Of a stretch of 47,996 nt of DNA, positions 27,069 through 35,605 are shown one piece after another; within the stretch, counting starts at the first letter, position 1, and each line of letters begins with the position of its first letter. Below the pieces are notes generated by a model. The model had not been told where the DNA came from and searched no databases. It saw only the letters and a program-made list of their open reading frames with translations. The translations under genes and the position numbers were made by a program. This DNA comes from Paenibacillus sp. MAEPY2. Lineage in GTDB: Bacteria; Bacillota; Bacilli; Paenibacillales; Paenibacillaceae. The stretch is from NCBI RefSeq assembly GCF_000499205.1, contig NZ_AWUK01000015.1, forward strand, positions 1-47,996, given 5' to 3'.

Positions 27069-28607
27069 ATGAATAAGCAAAATGAAATAGTGGTTGTCCT
27101 TGACTTTGGGGGACAATACAACCAGTTAATCGCCAGAAGAATCCGGGATCTCGGCGTATACAGCGAGCTTTTGCCGTATAACACACCAGCGGAGAAAATC
27201 GCAGAATTATCACCAAAGGGTATCGTGTTCTCGGGTGGACCATCTAGCGTTTACGCAGAAAATGCTCCACACGTAGATCCGGCCATTTATGATTTGGGCT
27301 TGCCAATCTTCGGAATTTGTTACGGTATGCAGCTCATGGCACAACAGCTTGACGGTAAAGTGGAGCGTTCTGAGAAGCGCGAGTACGGTAAAGCGGATAT
27401 CGAGTTTGCGCCAGGTGCTGCTCTTGCACAAGGTATCGAAGGTGAACATACGGTATGGATGAGTCATGGTGACCACGTGGTTGCTCTTCCTGCTGGATTC
27501 AAACTGGATGCAGGCACGGAAAGTGCGCCAATCGCTGCGATGAGCAATGACGAGCGCAAATTGTATGCTGTTCAGTTCCATCCAGAAGTGCGCCACTCTG
27601 TTCGCGGTAATGAAATGATCAAAAACTTCCTGTACGAAATCTGTGGTTGCGAAGGCAACTGGAGCATGGAGACGTTCATCGAAGATACGATCAAGGATAT
27701 CCGTGAAAAAGTGGGCGACGGTAAAGTATTGTGCGCACTTAGCGGCGGTGTGGATTCCTCCGTTGTGGCTGCATTGCTTCACAAAGCCATCGGTGACCAA
27801 CTGACATGTATGTTTATCGACCATGGTCTGCTGCGCAAAGGCGAAGCGGAGAGCGTAATGGAGACGTTCGTCGGCAAATTCGACATGAAAGTTGTCAAAA
27901 TTGATGCACAAGAGCGTTTCCTGTCCAAACTGGCAGGCGTGGATGATCCGGAACAAAAACGTAAAATCATCGGTAACGAGTTTATTTACGTATTTGACGA
28001 AGAGTCCAAGCAATTTGATGATTTTGCATTCCTGGCGCAAGGTACACTGTACACGGATATCGTGGAAAGTGGCACAGCGACAGCTCAAACGATCAAATCC
28101 CACCACAATGTGGGCGGATTGCCTGAGGACATGAACTTCAAGCTGATCGAACCACTGAGCGCTTTGTTCAAAGACGAAGTGCGTAAAGTCGGCGAAGAAT
28201 GCGGTTTGCCAGAAGCGATCGTATGGCGTCAGCCGTTCCCAGGTCCGGGTCTGGCTATCCGTGTACTGGGCGAAGTGACTGAGGACAAGCTCAAAATCGT
28301 TCGTGATTCGGACTACATCCTGCGTGAAGAAATTATCAAAGCCGGACTTGACCGCGAAATCTGGCAATACTTCACAGCCCTGCCTAACATGAAGAGTGTT
28401 GGGGTAATGGGTGACGCGCGTACGTATTCCTACACCGTAGGTATCCGTGCTGTAACGTCCATCGATGGTATGACTGCCGACTGGGCACGTATCCCATGGG
28501 ACGTACTGGAGAAAATTTCCGTGCGGATCGTTAACGAAGTGGACAACGTAAACCGTATCGTGTATGACGTAACTTCTAAACCGCCAGCAACGATTGAGTG
28601 GGAGTAA
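27069..28607 (+). CDS. guaA: GMP synthase (glutamine-hydrolysing)
   Basis: A complete 512-residue enzyme that aminates XMP to GMP with ATP and glutamine. Seen: class I amidotransferase domain with [13 protein letters not shown] (nucleophile Cys) and FHPEVRHS (His-Glu); ATP pyrophosphatase P-loop [14 protein letters not shown] near residue 225; XMP-binding and dimerisation C-terminal domain with [14 protein letters not shown] and the ending PATIEWE. AGGGAGG precedes ATG 27069. The last 75 codons (from 28383) are duplicated at 43400-43624, so the present 3' end was most likely supplied by the integrated island and restores an intact protein. Confidence 0.98.
   Translation: MNKQNEIVVVLDFGGQYNQLIARRIRDLGVYSELLPYNTPAEKIAELSPKGIVFSGGPSSVYAENAPHVDPAIYDLGLPIFGICYGMQLMAQQLDGKVERSEKREYGKADIEFAPGAALAQGIEGEHTVWMSHGDHVVALPAGFKLDAGTESAPIAAMSNDERKLYAVQFHPEVRHSVRGNEMIKNFLYEICGCEGNWSMETFIEDTIKDIREKVGDGKVLCALSGGVDSSVVAALLHKAIGDQLTCMFIDHGLLRKGEAESVMETFVGKFDMKVVKIDAQERFLSKLAGVDDPEQKRKIIGNEFIYVFDEESKQFDDFAFLAQGTLYTDIVESGTATAQTIKSHHNVGGLPEDMNFKLIEPLSALFKDEVRKVGEECGLPEAIVWRQPFPGPGLAIRVLGEVTEDKLKIVRDSDYILREEIIKAGLDREIWQYFTALPNMKSVGVMGDARTYSYTVGIRAVTSIDGMTADWARIPWDVLEKISVRIVNEVDNVNRIVYDVTSKPPATIEWE
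28383..28607 (+). repeat. Left attachment repeat (restored guaA 3' end)
   Basis: Matches 43400-43624 over 225 bp with seven substitutions (28496, 28517, 28559, 28577, 28583, 28604, 28607), each at a third codon position. The first 113 bases (28383-28495) are identical, so the crossover probably lies in that part. Confidence 0.9.
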
Positions 28608-28719
28608 TTTGGGTATTTTTCAATTGATTAACGACTGAGAAGCCTTGCTGTATAGGGGTTCTTGGACAACGATTGAAAATCTTATTTCATTCACCTGCAA
28701 CTATTGGTCTTCAAAAATT

Positions 28720-28766
28720 ACTCTCTTTTATTTGTGTTATTCAAACAAATAGAGGGGAGTTTTTTT
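28720..28766 (+). terminator. Hairpin and T-run overlapping the integrase ribosome binding site
   Basis: ACTCTCTTTTATTTGT (28720-28735) pairs with ACAAATAGAGGGGAGT (28745-28760), 16 pairs if G-U is allowed, followed by seven T. It should end transcripts reading out of guaA. The right arm holds GAGGGGAG, the likely Shine-Dalgarno of the integrase GTG at 28767, so read-through RNA would also have that site folded away. Confidence 0.75.
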
Positions 28767-29696
28767 GTGTCAAAAATCAATGAATTAATTGATGACTTTA
28801 AACTGAATCAAGAAATCCAAGGAAGAAAAAAGGAATATATTACGGGTTGTATGTATCGCTTGCATCGTTGGATGGAGTTCTCTAAGGAACAACTAGAAAT
28901 TGAGGAAGCGGAAGACGTAACTTCATTGCATATTAAGAAATACATTCAGCATTGTCAGAATAGAGGTAAAGAAGCCAATATTACAATCAATGGTCATATC
29001 GCTACAATTAAAGTTTTCTTCCAGACTCTTGTTGATGAGGAATATATAGATGAGAAGGATAATCCTATGCGAAGAATTAAGAACTTAAAGGAAGATAAGA
29101 GGGTAATCATCACATTCAATGATGAAGAAGTAAAGCGTATCATCAATGATGTCGATGAAGTAACCTACTCTAATCTAAGGGATAAGCTAATTCTTATTAT
29201 GCTATTTGATACTGGGATACGTGTTTCAGAACTGTGTAACATCAAGGATGATGATGTATCAAGAGCGCACATTCTAATCCATGGTAAAGGCTCTAAGGAG
29301 CGTCTAATCTACATTAGCAAGATAATGAGAAAGTATATGCGGAAGTATGAGGAAGCGAAGCAGGAACGCTTTAAGCACAGACTAGCTGACGAGATAGAGG
29401 ATTATTATTTCCTAGACCAATCTGCTGAGCGTTTATCACGTTCGCGTATTAATAAGATACTGAAAGAGCATTGTAAAAAAGCAGGAGTAAGAAAGGAGGT
29501 ACGGTGTTCACCACATGATTGTCGTCATTATTTTGCTCAGAAGCAATTGAAGAATGGAATAGATGTATATAGTCTGAGTAGACTAATGGGACATTTTGAT
29601 ACTCAGATCACTTCCAAGTATCTAAGAGGACTAGAGCAACATGATATATTGGAAATAGGGAAAATGTATAGTCCATTGAATAAGGTGAGGATATAA
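28767..29696 (+). CDS. Tyrosine recombinase/integrase
   Basis: A 309-residue XerC/D-like integrase. N-terminal SAM-like core-binding domain (about 1-100), catalytic domain with DTGIRVSELCNI (Arg near 150), HGKGSKERLIYI (Lys near 174), PHDCRHYFAQ (HxxR near 248-251), LMGHFD (His near 275) and SKYLRG (nucleophile Tyr near 283). All catalytic residues are present, so it should be active. Start GTG 28767 with GAGGGGAG upstream; the open frame extends to 28704, but that would cross the hairpin. Most likely catalyses island integration in guaA. Confidence 0.93.
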   Translation: MSKINELIDDFKLNQEIQGRKKEYITGCMYRLHRWMEFSKEQLEIEEAEDVTSLHIKKYIQHCQNRGKEANITINGHIATIKVFFQTLVDEEYIDEKDNPMRRIKNLKEDKRVIITFNDEEVKRIINDVDEVTYSNLRDKLILIMLFDTGIRVSELCNIKDDDVSRAHILIHGKGSKERLIYISKIMRKYMRKYEEAKQERFKHRLADEIEDYYFLDQSAERLSRSRINKILKEHCKKAGVRKEVRCSPHDCRHYFAQKQLKNGIDVYSLSRLMGHFDTQITSKYLRGLEQHDILEIGKMYSPLNKVRI

Positions 29697-30036
29697 GCAA
29701 TAAAACTTATGAAAAGCTCAGAACTGAAAATTGTGTATAATTGAATGCGCTCTACTTGGAATTAACAATAATGTGAGTCGCTTAACTGGTTTAATAAAAC
29801 TGAGGTAGCGCTAAATTGGCTATATAGAGTATTGGCACGATGAAAGAAGCTATTAACATTGGCGAGGCTTAAAATGCTGTGTGGTAAGGAGCACTGTCGA
29901 GATATATGGAAAAAGCTATATGTAGCTGACTTTGATATAAAGCAGCTCATTTTAATTACAAAAATAGAAGGAATACTAAAAAGGACATTAATCGCTATTG
30001 TTAACGATTGATGTCCTTTTATTTATCCGTTTCTGC
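29697..30036. other. Non-coding stretch after the integrase
   Basis: AT-rich, without a convincing gene on either strand. It holds an isolated TATAAT near 29735 and, at its end, the terminator described separately. Nothing else recognised. Confidence 0.5.
29981..30022 (-). terminator. Terminator of the SMI1/XRE operon
   Basis: AAAAGGACATTAATCG pairs with CGATTGATGTCCTTTT around CTATTGTTAA. It is flanked by A- and T-runs, so it can work on both strands; the nearest gene is the minus-strand SMI1/KNR4 gene. Confidence 0.8.
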
Positions 30037-30534
30037 TCAAACACGATCCGTCTTCCAATACCAAAACTTTGATCCTTGAGAAAGGATAAACCGCTCTAGC
30101 CATGTCTCGAAGTTACTGTAAAAACATCCTGTATGTTCTGTTGAATAGAGGCTCTCACAAAGCAACATATATTGTTCATCCTGAGAACGCCAACGTTCTA
30201 AATCGATGAGGATTCGATCATCAAGGATATTGGCTATCACAATTTTACTGTCTGATGCTTCATTGTAATGTATGAGATCTTGGACTGAGTATAAGAAATT
30301 TACACCGCCATATTCAGGGTCTTCAAACAAGGACGCCCCATTGCATAATCGTAAAAAGCTTATGTAGTCTGGAGGTAGCGGAGTAGAAAAATAATCGGAA
30401 AGCTCTTTAATTTTATCTTCAGAAGCACTTGGTTTGAATTTATTAACAGCAGTCGTTTTCCCAGCAGGAGTAAGTATTTTAATGCGACCCTCATTTTTGT
30501 CAGACCACTCTTTAAAGTCCTTGAATACATTCAT
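30037..30534 (-). CDS. SMI1/KNR4 (SUKH) family immunity-like protein
   Basis: A 165-residue SUKH-fold protein: STPLPPDYISFLRLCNGASLF and GGVNFLYSVQDLIHYNE are the typical SMI1/KNR4 core, ending with WLERFILSQGSKFWYW. In bacteria this fold is mainly found in immunity proteins against contact-dependent or polymorphic toxins. No toxin gene is adjacent, so it is an orphan immunity gene or acts otherwise. ATG 30534 follows AAGGAG. Last gene after the XRE pair, 49 bases downstream. Confidence 0.85.
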   Translation of the reverse strand: MNVFKDFKEWSDKNEGRIKILTPAGKTTAVNKFKPSASEDKIKELSDYFSTPLPPDYISFLRLCNGASLFEDPEYGGVNFLYSVQDLIHYNEASDSKIVIANILDDRILIDLERWRSQDEQYMLLCESLYSTEHTGCFYSNFETWLERFILSQGSKFWYWKTDRV

Positions 30535-30583
30535 TTACATAGCTCCTTATTAAAAAACTTGTAAAGATACGTGTAATTAAGCC

Positions 30584-30817
30584 TCAATCAACATTCCTCT
30601 GTTTTAAATATTCTTCATTTGTCCCGTCACAAATCCCTAAGTCAAGCTCAAGGTGGAATAGGAATTCCGTAATGGCTTGGTGTTGATCGTCTGTCAGCGC
30701 ACTATCCTGGGTTTGATACCAATTGAGTAGAGACACTAGACAGAAATCTTTGGGAAGGAAAACTCCGGCATCATCTTTAACCACTCCAAGTTCAATAAGT
30801 GTTTTGTCTGAGATCAT
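30584..30817 (-). CDS. Small acidic hypothetical protein coupled to XRE regulator
   Basis: A 77-residue acidic protein, no family recognised. Opens DKTLIELGVVKDDAGVFLP. Its ATG overlaps the XRE stop (ATGA) with AAAAGGAGG upstream, so the two are made together, as in two-gene regulator/antirepressor or antitoxin pairs. Function unknown. Confidence 0.7.
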   Translation of the reverse strand: MISDKTLIELGVVKDDAGVFLPKDFCLVSLLNWYQTQDSALTDDQHQAITEFLFHLELDLGICDGTNEEYLKQRNVD

Positions 30818-31041
30818 AATTCTTCCTCCTTTTGAGACTCGAACTGCATCAGTACACTAATGTCACTGATGTTGAGTGCATGAGCAATTTTTTCTAGCAT
30901 TAACAGATTTACTTCTTGTCGTTCTTCTCCACACAATTTTGAAATTCTTGCTTGGGCAATACCAGTTAACTTGGATAGTTGAACTTGGGTAAGTTTGTTT
31001 TCCTTTAATACTTCCTTCAATTTGATTTTAATTTTCAACAT
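30814..31041 (-). CDS. XRE family (Cro/CI-type) transcriptional regulator
   Basis: A 75-residue single-domain repressor: LKENKLTQVQLSKLTGIAQ is helices 1-3 of an HTH_3 domain, followed by ARISKLCGEE and a final helix. ATG 31041 with GGAGG. Divergent from the gene at 31220; the spacer has repeated operator-like sites, so it probably controls both directions. Confidence 0.9.
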   Translation of the reverse strand: MLKIKIKLKEVLKENKLTQVQLSKLTGIAQARISKLCGEERQEVNLLMLEKIAHALNISDISVLMQFESQKEEEL

Positions 31042-31067
31042 GAGTTAGTCATCCTCCAATTTTCCCA

Positions 31068-31121
31068 TTGACAAAATATGACCATAAGAGTATATTTAAT
31101 TATGACCACAAGCGTATATTT
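31068..31121. promoter_or_regulatory. Divergent promoter with two operator-like direct repeats
   Basis: TTGACA (31068-31073), 17-base spacer, TATATT (31091-31096) form a rightward promoter. Overlapping it, ATGACCATAAGAGTATATTT (31078-31097) recurs as ATGACCACAAGCGTATATTT (31102-31121) with two differences and a 24-base period. These are likely binding sites of the adjacent XRE regulator. Confidence 0.65.
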
Positions 31122-31219
31122 TTTGTTTATAATATCATTAGCATTGAGGGAAGTCTACATTTTTTTTGTTGAACCTATAAGTATATAACATAATTCCCAA
31201 ACCAAAGGAGTAATAATCT

Positions 31220-31696
31220 ATGATCTTAACAGCTAATTCATACAACAAAGAACGTAAAGAAGCCCTGCAACGTGTACCTTACCATTTGATACTCGCTAAC
31301 CTTGGCAACTCAAAAGAGTCGTGGATTGACTTTCTGGTGTGGAACGACTTTAGCGTTATCTGGATTGATAAGTTTGAGTTTCTTATACAGTCAGAGAATG
31401 ATCTAGTAGAGTGGAGCTGCTATTGGAATGGTGATCTGGATGAGCTTGTATCCTTCATCAGTGACTTCAAGCAATATAAAATAGATCAACTTCATGCTAG
31501 CCTTAAATTGTCAGAGTTTGAAGAGATGTGTGTTAGCGGAAAAAAGAGTGCACTGGAAAAGCTCTTCATGGAACCATTGCATGATGAAACCATGGAGAGA
31601 ATTGAGGGATTGGGTTATTCAAATGAGGACATCTTTGAGCTTGCACTGAATAAGATAGTCGATAATGCTCACGGCTTGCTATCGTATGCAGCGTAA
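31220..31696 (+). CDS. Hypothetical protein, 158 residues
   Basis: A good AAAGGAG ribosome binding site precedes ATG 31220 and the frame is cleanly coding. Acidic and Trp-rich in the middle (SWIDFLVWNDFSVIWIDKFE), mostly helical at the C-terminus. No family, signal peptide or membrane segment recognised. It lies divergent from the XRE operon and is probably repressed by it, a position often held by early or stress-response genes of mobile elements. Confidence 0.72.
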   Translation: MILTANSYNKERKEALQRVPYHLILANLGNSKESWIDFLVWNDFSVIWIDKFEFLIQSENDLVEWSCYWNGDLDELVSFISDFKQYKIDQLHASLKLSEFEEMCVSGKKSALEKLFMEPLHDETMERIEGLGYSNEDIFELALNKIVDNAHGLLSYAA

Positions 31697-32358
31697 TAAT
31701 GCTCTGTATATCCATGTTGAGAGGGGCTTGGACGCATTCACATAAGCTGTGCGCTCTTTAAATGCTGTGTGGATGCAATTTCACCATCTGGCTTGGAGAA
31801 GGGCTTACAACGAAGCTGGCGAAGAGTAATGGGAATACACATATTTGTTCCCCGACAGGGGAAAGGGGCGAAGCCCTCATAAGCGTAAGCGCCTCAAGGC
31901 TTTAGCCGTTCTGATTTGGCAAATCCCTTTGCCAAGAGATGTAAAAGATTTATTAAAGATTTAAAAGAATTATTACATCGGGGTTCTGGGGCAAAATATC
32001 ACGCGACGAAGACCGTAACAGAGCCGTTTTGGATCAAAATATCACGATCCAGATTTCCCGAAATTAACCTTAATCCCTTGCCTCATAAGGTCTACTTTAA
32101 CTTTGACCAGTGTATCCGATTTTAGGGGTATCGAATCAAGTTTTGGGCGTCTCATTGGGGCGATTTTTGGACAAAAAATCAAGGGTATCAAGAGGCTATA
32201 AAAACCTCAAGAAACCCTTTGTTGTTTACCAATTTATCTAGCTTTCTAAGTGAAGTGGAAGGTAGACATTTCTGTATGTAAGGTAACGAATAGGAGCCAT
32301 AATAGTAGGTTGAAAAATCGTTGTTAGCCGATTAAAATAACAAACGCAAAAATATCCC
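31697..32358. other. Hairpin- and repeat-rich non-coding region, candidate origin (part 1)
   Basis: Hairpins in tandem: CCCC/GGGG (31850-31861), GGGC/GCCC (31866-31876), the palindrome GGCTTTAGCC (31898-31907), TTGGCAAA/TTTGCCAA (31916-31935). Then an AT-rich tract with repeated TTAAAGATTTA-like units near 31945-31975, and the exact direct repeat CAAAATATCACG at 31992-32003 and 32035-32046. Nothing codes convincingly. This kind of structure is typical of plasmid replication or nicking sites. Confidence 0.45.
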
Positions 32359-32463
32359 TTTACAGGAACTAATAGATAGTATAATCTACTCGTATAATGT
32401 AGAAAGGATTATGATATGTTTGATAAAATTAGTATAAGATAAGCTAGGGGTATTGTCAATACC
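32359..32463 (+). promoter_or_regulatory. Promoter region of the 32490 gene
   Basis: TTTACA at 32359-32364 and TATAAT at 32380-32385 (15-base spacer), with a second TATAAT at 32393-32398. A short stem GGTATT/AATACC lies at 32449-32463 before the ribosome binding site. Confidence 0.45.
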
Positions 32464-32489
32464 TTTCCGAAGAAAGGAAATGGTGATTT

Positions 32490-33095
32490 TTGTACGGGCA
32501 ACAAATGAGTTTCAACGCATCTGCGAAGCATATTATCGTAAAATTAGATGTTCCGTGGTATACCTATCGAGAGTTACAGGACTATTCATTTGTATTTTCT
32601 ATATATCCTGAAAAGAAGCCTAATAAAGATTGTTCTTTTGTGGATATAAAAGTAGTTCATGATTCCAAATTGAGAGCAATGAATAAAGATGTTTTTAAGC
32701 TGGACAAATATATGCTCAGAGATGAAAGTTTGGTTATCAATGAAGTTATTGAAATTGTAAAAGAAGAGACTAAATTTCAAACTCAATATGTAGCAATTTT
32801 GAGGAATCAGGTCACTCTTCTTGATTGTAAATGGATAGGGACTAGGAACGTTCTTTTGTTGATTAATCATCTTGATGGCGAGCGTTTAAGTGCTAAGTAT
32901 TCCACCTATTACGCTAAGGAATTCGAGGCGAGTATTGTATGGCAAGAAGCTGAGATGGATTATTATCGTTACTTGGAAGTTTACACTTCTATTCTAGATT
33001 CACCTGTGGGAGAAGAATTTAAAAAAATAGTGGATGAGAAGCGGCTTAAGATGAAAGCGAAGTGGGGACTGTATCTAGATGCCGTGAAGAGGTGA
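32490..33095 (+). CDS. Hypothetical protein, 201 residues
   Basis: No family recognised. Lys/Glu/Tyr-rich soluble protein; the start is uncertain between TTG 32490 (11 bases after AAAGGAA) and ATG 32505. Mixed alpha/beta at first (LDVPWYTYRELQDYSFVF), helical towards the C-terminus. It precedes the zinc-finger gene at 33172 by 76 bases on the same strand. Confidence 0.65.
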   Translation: MYGQQMSFNASAKHIIVKLDVPWYTYRELQDYSFVFSIYPEKKPNKDCSFVDIKVVHDSKLRAMNKDVFKLDKYMLRDESLVINEVIEIVKEETKFQTQYVAILRNQVTLLDCKWIGTRNVLLLINHLDGERLSAKYSTYYAKEFEASIVWQEAEMDYYRYLEVYTSILDSPVGEEFKKIVDEKRLKMKAKWGLYLDAVKR

Positions 33096-33171
33096 ATATT
33101 TGGAGTTTTGATCATCTCTGCAAAAGCAATTGGATGGAGAAGTAAGATAAATCAACGGTGGAGGGTTCCAT

Positions 33172-33408
33172 ATGGAGAATTTCATTCCTAATACATGTTT
33201 TCAGTGTGGGTGTCACAACCTATTGAAAGTCAATTGGTTCTATCGTGACAATGACGGTACACTGATATCTGATAAAATTCCAGCATATGAATGCCAGAAT
33301 TGTGGCGAACATACTTTCACAAGGGAAAGTCATGTTGCATCAGAAGCGGCGTATAAAGCCTATAAAGAAAAAAACAGCAACAGAGATAGTGTGTCAGATA
33401 ACAATTGA
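33172..33408 (+). CDS. YgiT-type zinc-finger protein
   Basis: A 78-residue protein with two CxxC knuckles: TCFQCGCHN at about 8-16 and YECQNCGEHTF at about 39-49, the pattern of the YgiT/MqsA N-terminal zinc domain. The HTH half of MqsA is absent; the C-terminus is a short charged helix. GGAGGG precedes ATG 33172. Such proteins are often antitoxin-like, but the upstream neighbour does not look like the usual MqsR-type toxin. Confidence 0.75.
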   Translation: MENFIPNTCFQCGCHNLLKVNWFYRDNDGTLISDKIPAYECQNCGEHTFTRESHVASEAAYKAYKEKNSNRDSVSDNN

Positions 33409-33852
33409 ATCTAGTTGACTTCTATAGATCATGTAGTTTAACTACAACGACTGCATGGTCTATGAGTTGATGTTTAAAAATTGTGACAAAATAACCTAGT
33501 TTTTTTGTGGAAAGCCACTGTGGATGTTGGGTTTAGTTGAATATCGAGGTGACAAGTGGCTTGGTATTTAGATTTGGAAGCCTGTATATCTGCCAACTCT
33601 CCATCAAACTAGGATGTCATTAATGGAAGGACGATGCCGATACGTTCCGATTTTGGGACACACTTAGCCTAGCTCTTTTTTCGGAAAATCTCTTATTTTC
33701 CATTGGCGTTTCACCTTGATGAACTAAATTTGAAGGTGTCAAACAACCTTATTTTTATTTAGGTGAATGTCTTCTTGTTTGCCCAAGTGGTCCGATACAG
33801 GGATATATTAAACATTATTAATAAGTATCTTTAATAAATATTTTAATATCTC
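33409..33852. other. Non-coding AT-rich stretch
   Basis: No supported gene on either strand. Short T-runs near 33500 and 33676 could be terminator tails, but no good stem was found. The right part (33800-33850) is extremely AT-rich, next to the hairpin cluster. Confidence 0.45.
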
Positions 33853-33933
33853 TTGGTGGAGTACATCCACCAATTAAGCGGCTAAAGCCGTTAAAACGCT
33901 GCGCTTTCCCCCTACGGGGGTGCCCTGCGGGGC
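33853..33933. repeat. Hairpin cluster before the winged-helix gene, candidate origin (part 2)
   Basis: Four stems in a row: TTGGTGGA/TCCACCAA (33853-33873), CGGCTAAAGCCG (33879-33890), CCCC/GGGG around CTAC, and GCCC/GGGC around TGCG. The core GGCTAAAGCC is the reverse complement of GGCTTTAGCC at 31898-31907; the order GGGGAAAG ... GGCTTTAGCC is shared on opposite strands, so the two clusters look like inverted copies of one element. Confidence 0.5.
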
Positions 33934-33964
33934 AGAATAAATTAAAACGAAAGGTCTAATTATT

Positions 33965-34846
33965 ATGGAGAGAATTTTTGGGAGTGTTAAGATCAAGTCT
34001 GCATGGTTCGACCATACAAATGAAAAAAGAAAATTCTTGAAGATTGGTTATGAAGGTTTGTATGTGTATTTAGCTCTTACGAAGAATAGGCTTCACAGAG
34101 TTAATGAGAACAGACTTTTTACATTTCAAGTGAGTATCGATACTCTAAGGAAAGAAACTGGCTACTCCGCTAAGAAAGTCATTGAACTGCTTAAAGTGCT
34201 AAAAAGCAATAAGATAATAAAGATGGAAAAACCATCGAGATGGGATAGGCTTAACGATGAGGATGGTATTGCGAACGTTTATCAGATGATGATTATATCT
34301 GCTATTGATGTTCCTCACACGGATTGGGACAAAGTGAAGAAAAAAGATATACCAGTTGATGGCGAAAACTTTTTTGTATCTGTTAATTTGGACATGCTTG
34401 AGTTATACAAGAAGAAGGGACTTAAAGAACGCTATATTCCATTATATTGCCTCTTTAGAAAGCTTTCTAATGGTACAGAAGGGAAAGCGTTTATGCGAAT
34501 TGAGAAAATGGCAAAAACACTAGGATTCAGCAAAGATACAATTCATAAGTATATCAAAAGGCTTAATGCAGAATACCTACTATATACACGTAAAATTCCG
34601 AATGGCAAAGGTGGCTATAAATTCGAACACTATTTATGTTCGTCTGTAGGGGACTATGATGAATTTTTACGTGCCCATAAAGATTCGATAGATAAAAATA
34701 TCAGCAGATGGAAAATGAACGACTACCTTTTGGAAGATGAGAGCGATGAGACAGAAGTAGGAGGATATAGCGAGGGGGAAAAGGAAATAGAGGATGACAA
34801 CCCCTTCATTCAAGAGAATGACGAACAAATGCTAGTTGTTCATTGA
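33965..34846 (+). CDS. Double winged-helix protein, replication-initiator-like
   Basis: A 293-residue cytoplasmic protein. Residues about 15-85 form one winged helix (GYEGLYVYLALTKNR, FQVSIDTLRKETGYSAKKV) resembling RepA_N/DnaD-like initiators; residues about 170-215 a second one (KAFMRIEKMAKTLGFSKDT). The C-terminal 60 residues are acidic and disordered. It follows the hairpin cluster by about 30 bases, the usual place for an initiator next to its origin. A transcription factor role is the alternative. Ribosome binding site is weak (GAAAGG). Confidence 0.65.
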   Translation: MERIFGSVKIKSAWFDHTNEKRKFLKIGYEGLYVYLALTKNRLHRVNENRLFTFQVSIDTLRKETGYSAKKVIELLKVLKSNKIIKMEKPSRWDRLNDEDGIANVYQMMIISAIDVPHTDWDKVKKKDIPVDGENFFVSVNLDMLELYKKKGLKERYIPLYCLFRKLSNGTEGKAFMRIEKMAKTLGFSKDTIHKYIKRLNAEYLLYTRKIPNGKGGYKFEHYLCSSVGDYDEFLRAHKDSIDKNISRWKMNDYLLEDESDETEVGGYSEGEKEIEDDNPFIQENDEQMLVVH

Positions 34847-35335
34847 GTTATTGTTCTTGAGAAGATAGAGATCGTGGAAGTCGTAAAAAGGATGGGTTAG
34901 GATCGTTGCATTGCGGGATTCTAAATCTGTCCTAAGGTACGAGGTCTGTTACATCTACGATGGTGCATTACCCAAAGTATCTTGAAGAAATAGATACTTT
35001 TATCGTGGATAGCAATTCAAGCTCAGTAATAAATGCTATTAAAAAAATGAAAAACATAACTGACAGTTAGCGCCTTCATTCGTGTGCTATCCTGTAACCT
35101 CTGGTGTGGCTCTTGCTGCAATGATAAGCTCATTTAGCTGCGTGTGTGTCGATCTGCGATGGTGCGTCTACGCATGTTTGACGCTAGGGAAATTCACGAG
35201 AAGCCTTTTGCAATGTAAAACTACCATAGTGATCAGCGATAGAAGCACATTGTTTTGATATAAAATGAAAGCGAGAGTGGTAAACTGTGAAAGAGAACAC
35301 GAAAGAATACGAAAACATGTGAATTGGTAAACACG
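34847..35335. other. Non-coding stretch
   Basis: No gene supported. TATAAA near 35259 may be the -10 of the small coiled-coil gene. Nothing else seen. Confidence 0.45.
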
Positions 35336-35563
35336 ATGAAGGAATACAAGGAGAATGTGGACAATCGCTTTGAACGACTAGAAGCCAAACTCACTCAATT
35401 AATTGAACTGGTTGATCCTTCAAATAAGAAGGAAGTGTCAGATTACGAACAAAGGTTGCAAAAGCTAGAGTCTGATATCAGAATGATAAAGAATGACGTT
35501 CCAAGAATGGTACGGCGGATAAACGACATTGACAATGAGGTAATAAGTTTAAGTTCTGTGTAG
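35336..35563 (+). CDS. Small coiled-coil protein
   Basis: A 75-residue charged protein predicted to be almost wholly coiled coil from its heptads (VDNRFERLEAKLTQLIELVD, EQRLQKLESDIRMIKNDV). ATG 35336 is chosen; TTG 35324 is in frame four codons earlier and neither has a strong Shine-Dalgarno. A good terminator follows at once, which supports a real transcription unit. Function unknown. Confidence 0.6.
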   Translation: MKEYKENVDNRFERLEAKLTQLIELVDPSNKKEVSDYEQRLQKLESDIRMIKNDVPRMVRRINDIDNEVISLSSV

Positions 35564-35577
35564 AGACAGTTACATTG

Positions 35578-35605
35578 AAGAGCCTAGGTAGAGGCTCTTT
35601 TTTTT
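35578..35605 (+). terminator. Terminator of the coiled-coil gene
   Basis: AAGAGCCT pairs with AGGCTCTT around AGGTAG, followed by eight T. Confidence 0.85.

Noticed and set aside
27210..28367. 385-codon open frame antisense to guaA
   Set aside because: Shadow of the well-conserved guaA; product is Phe/His/Cys-rich and there is no ribosome binding site.
31916..32125. 69-codon frame
   Set aside because: Lies over hairpins and the CAAAATATCACG repeats, lacks a ribosome binding site, and its product has no coding character.
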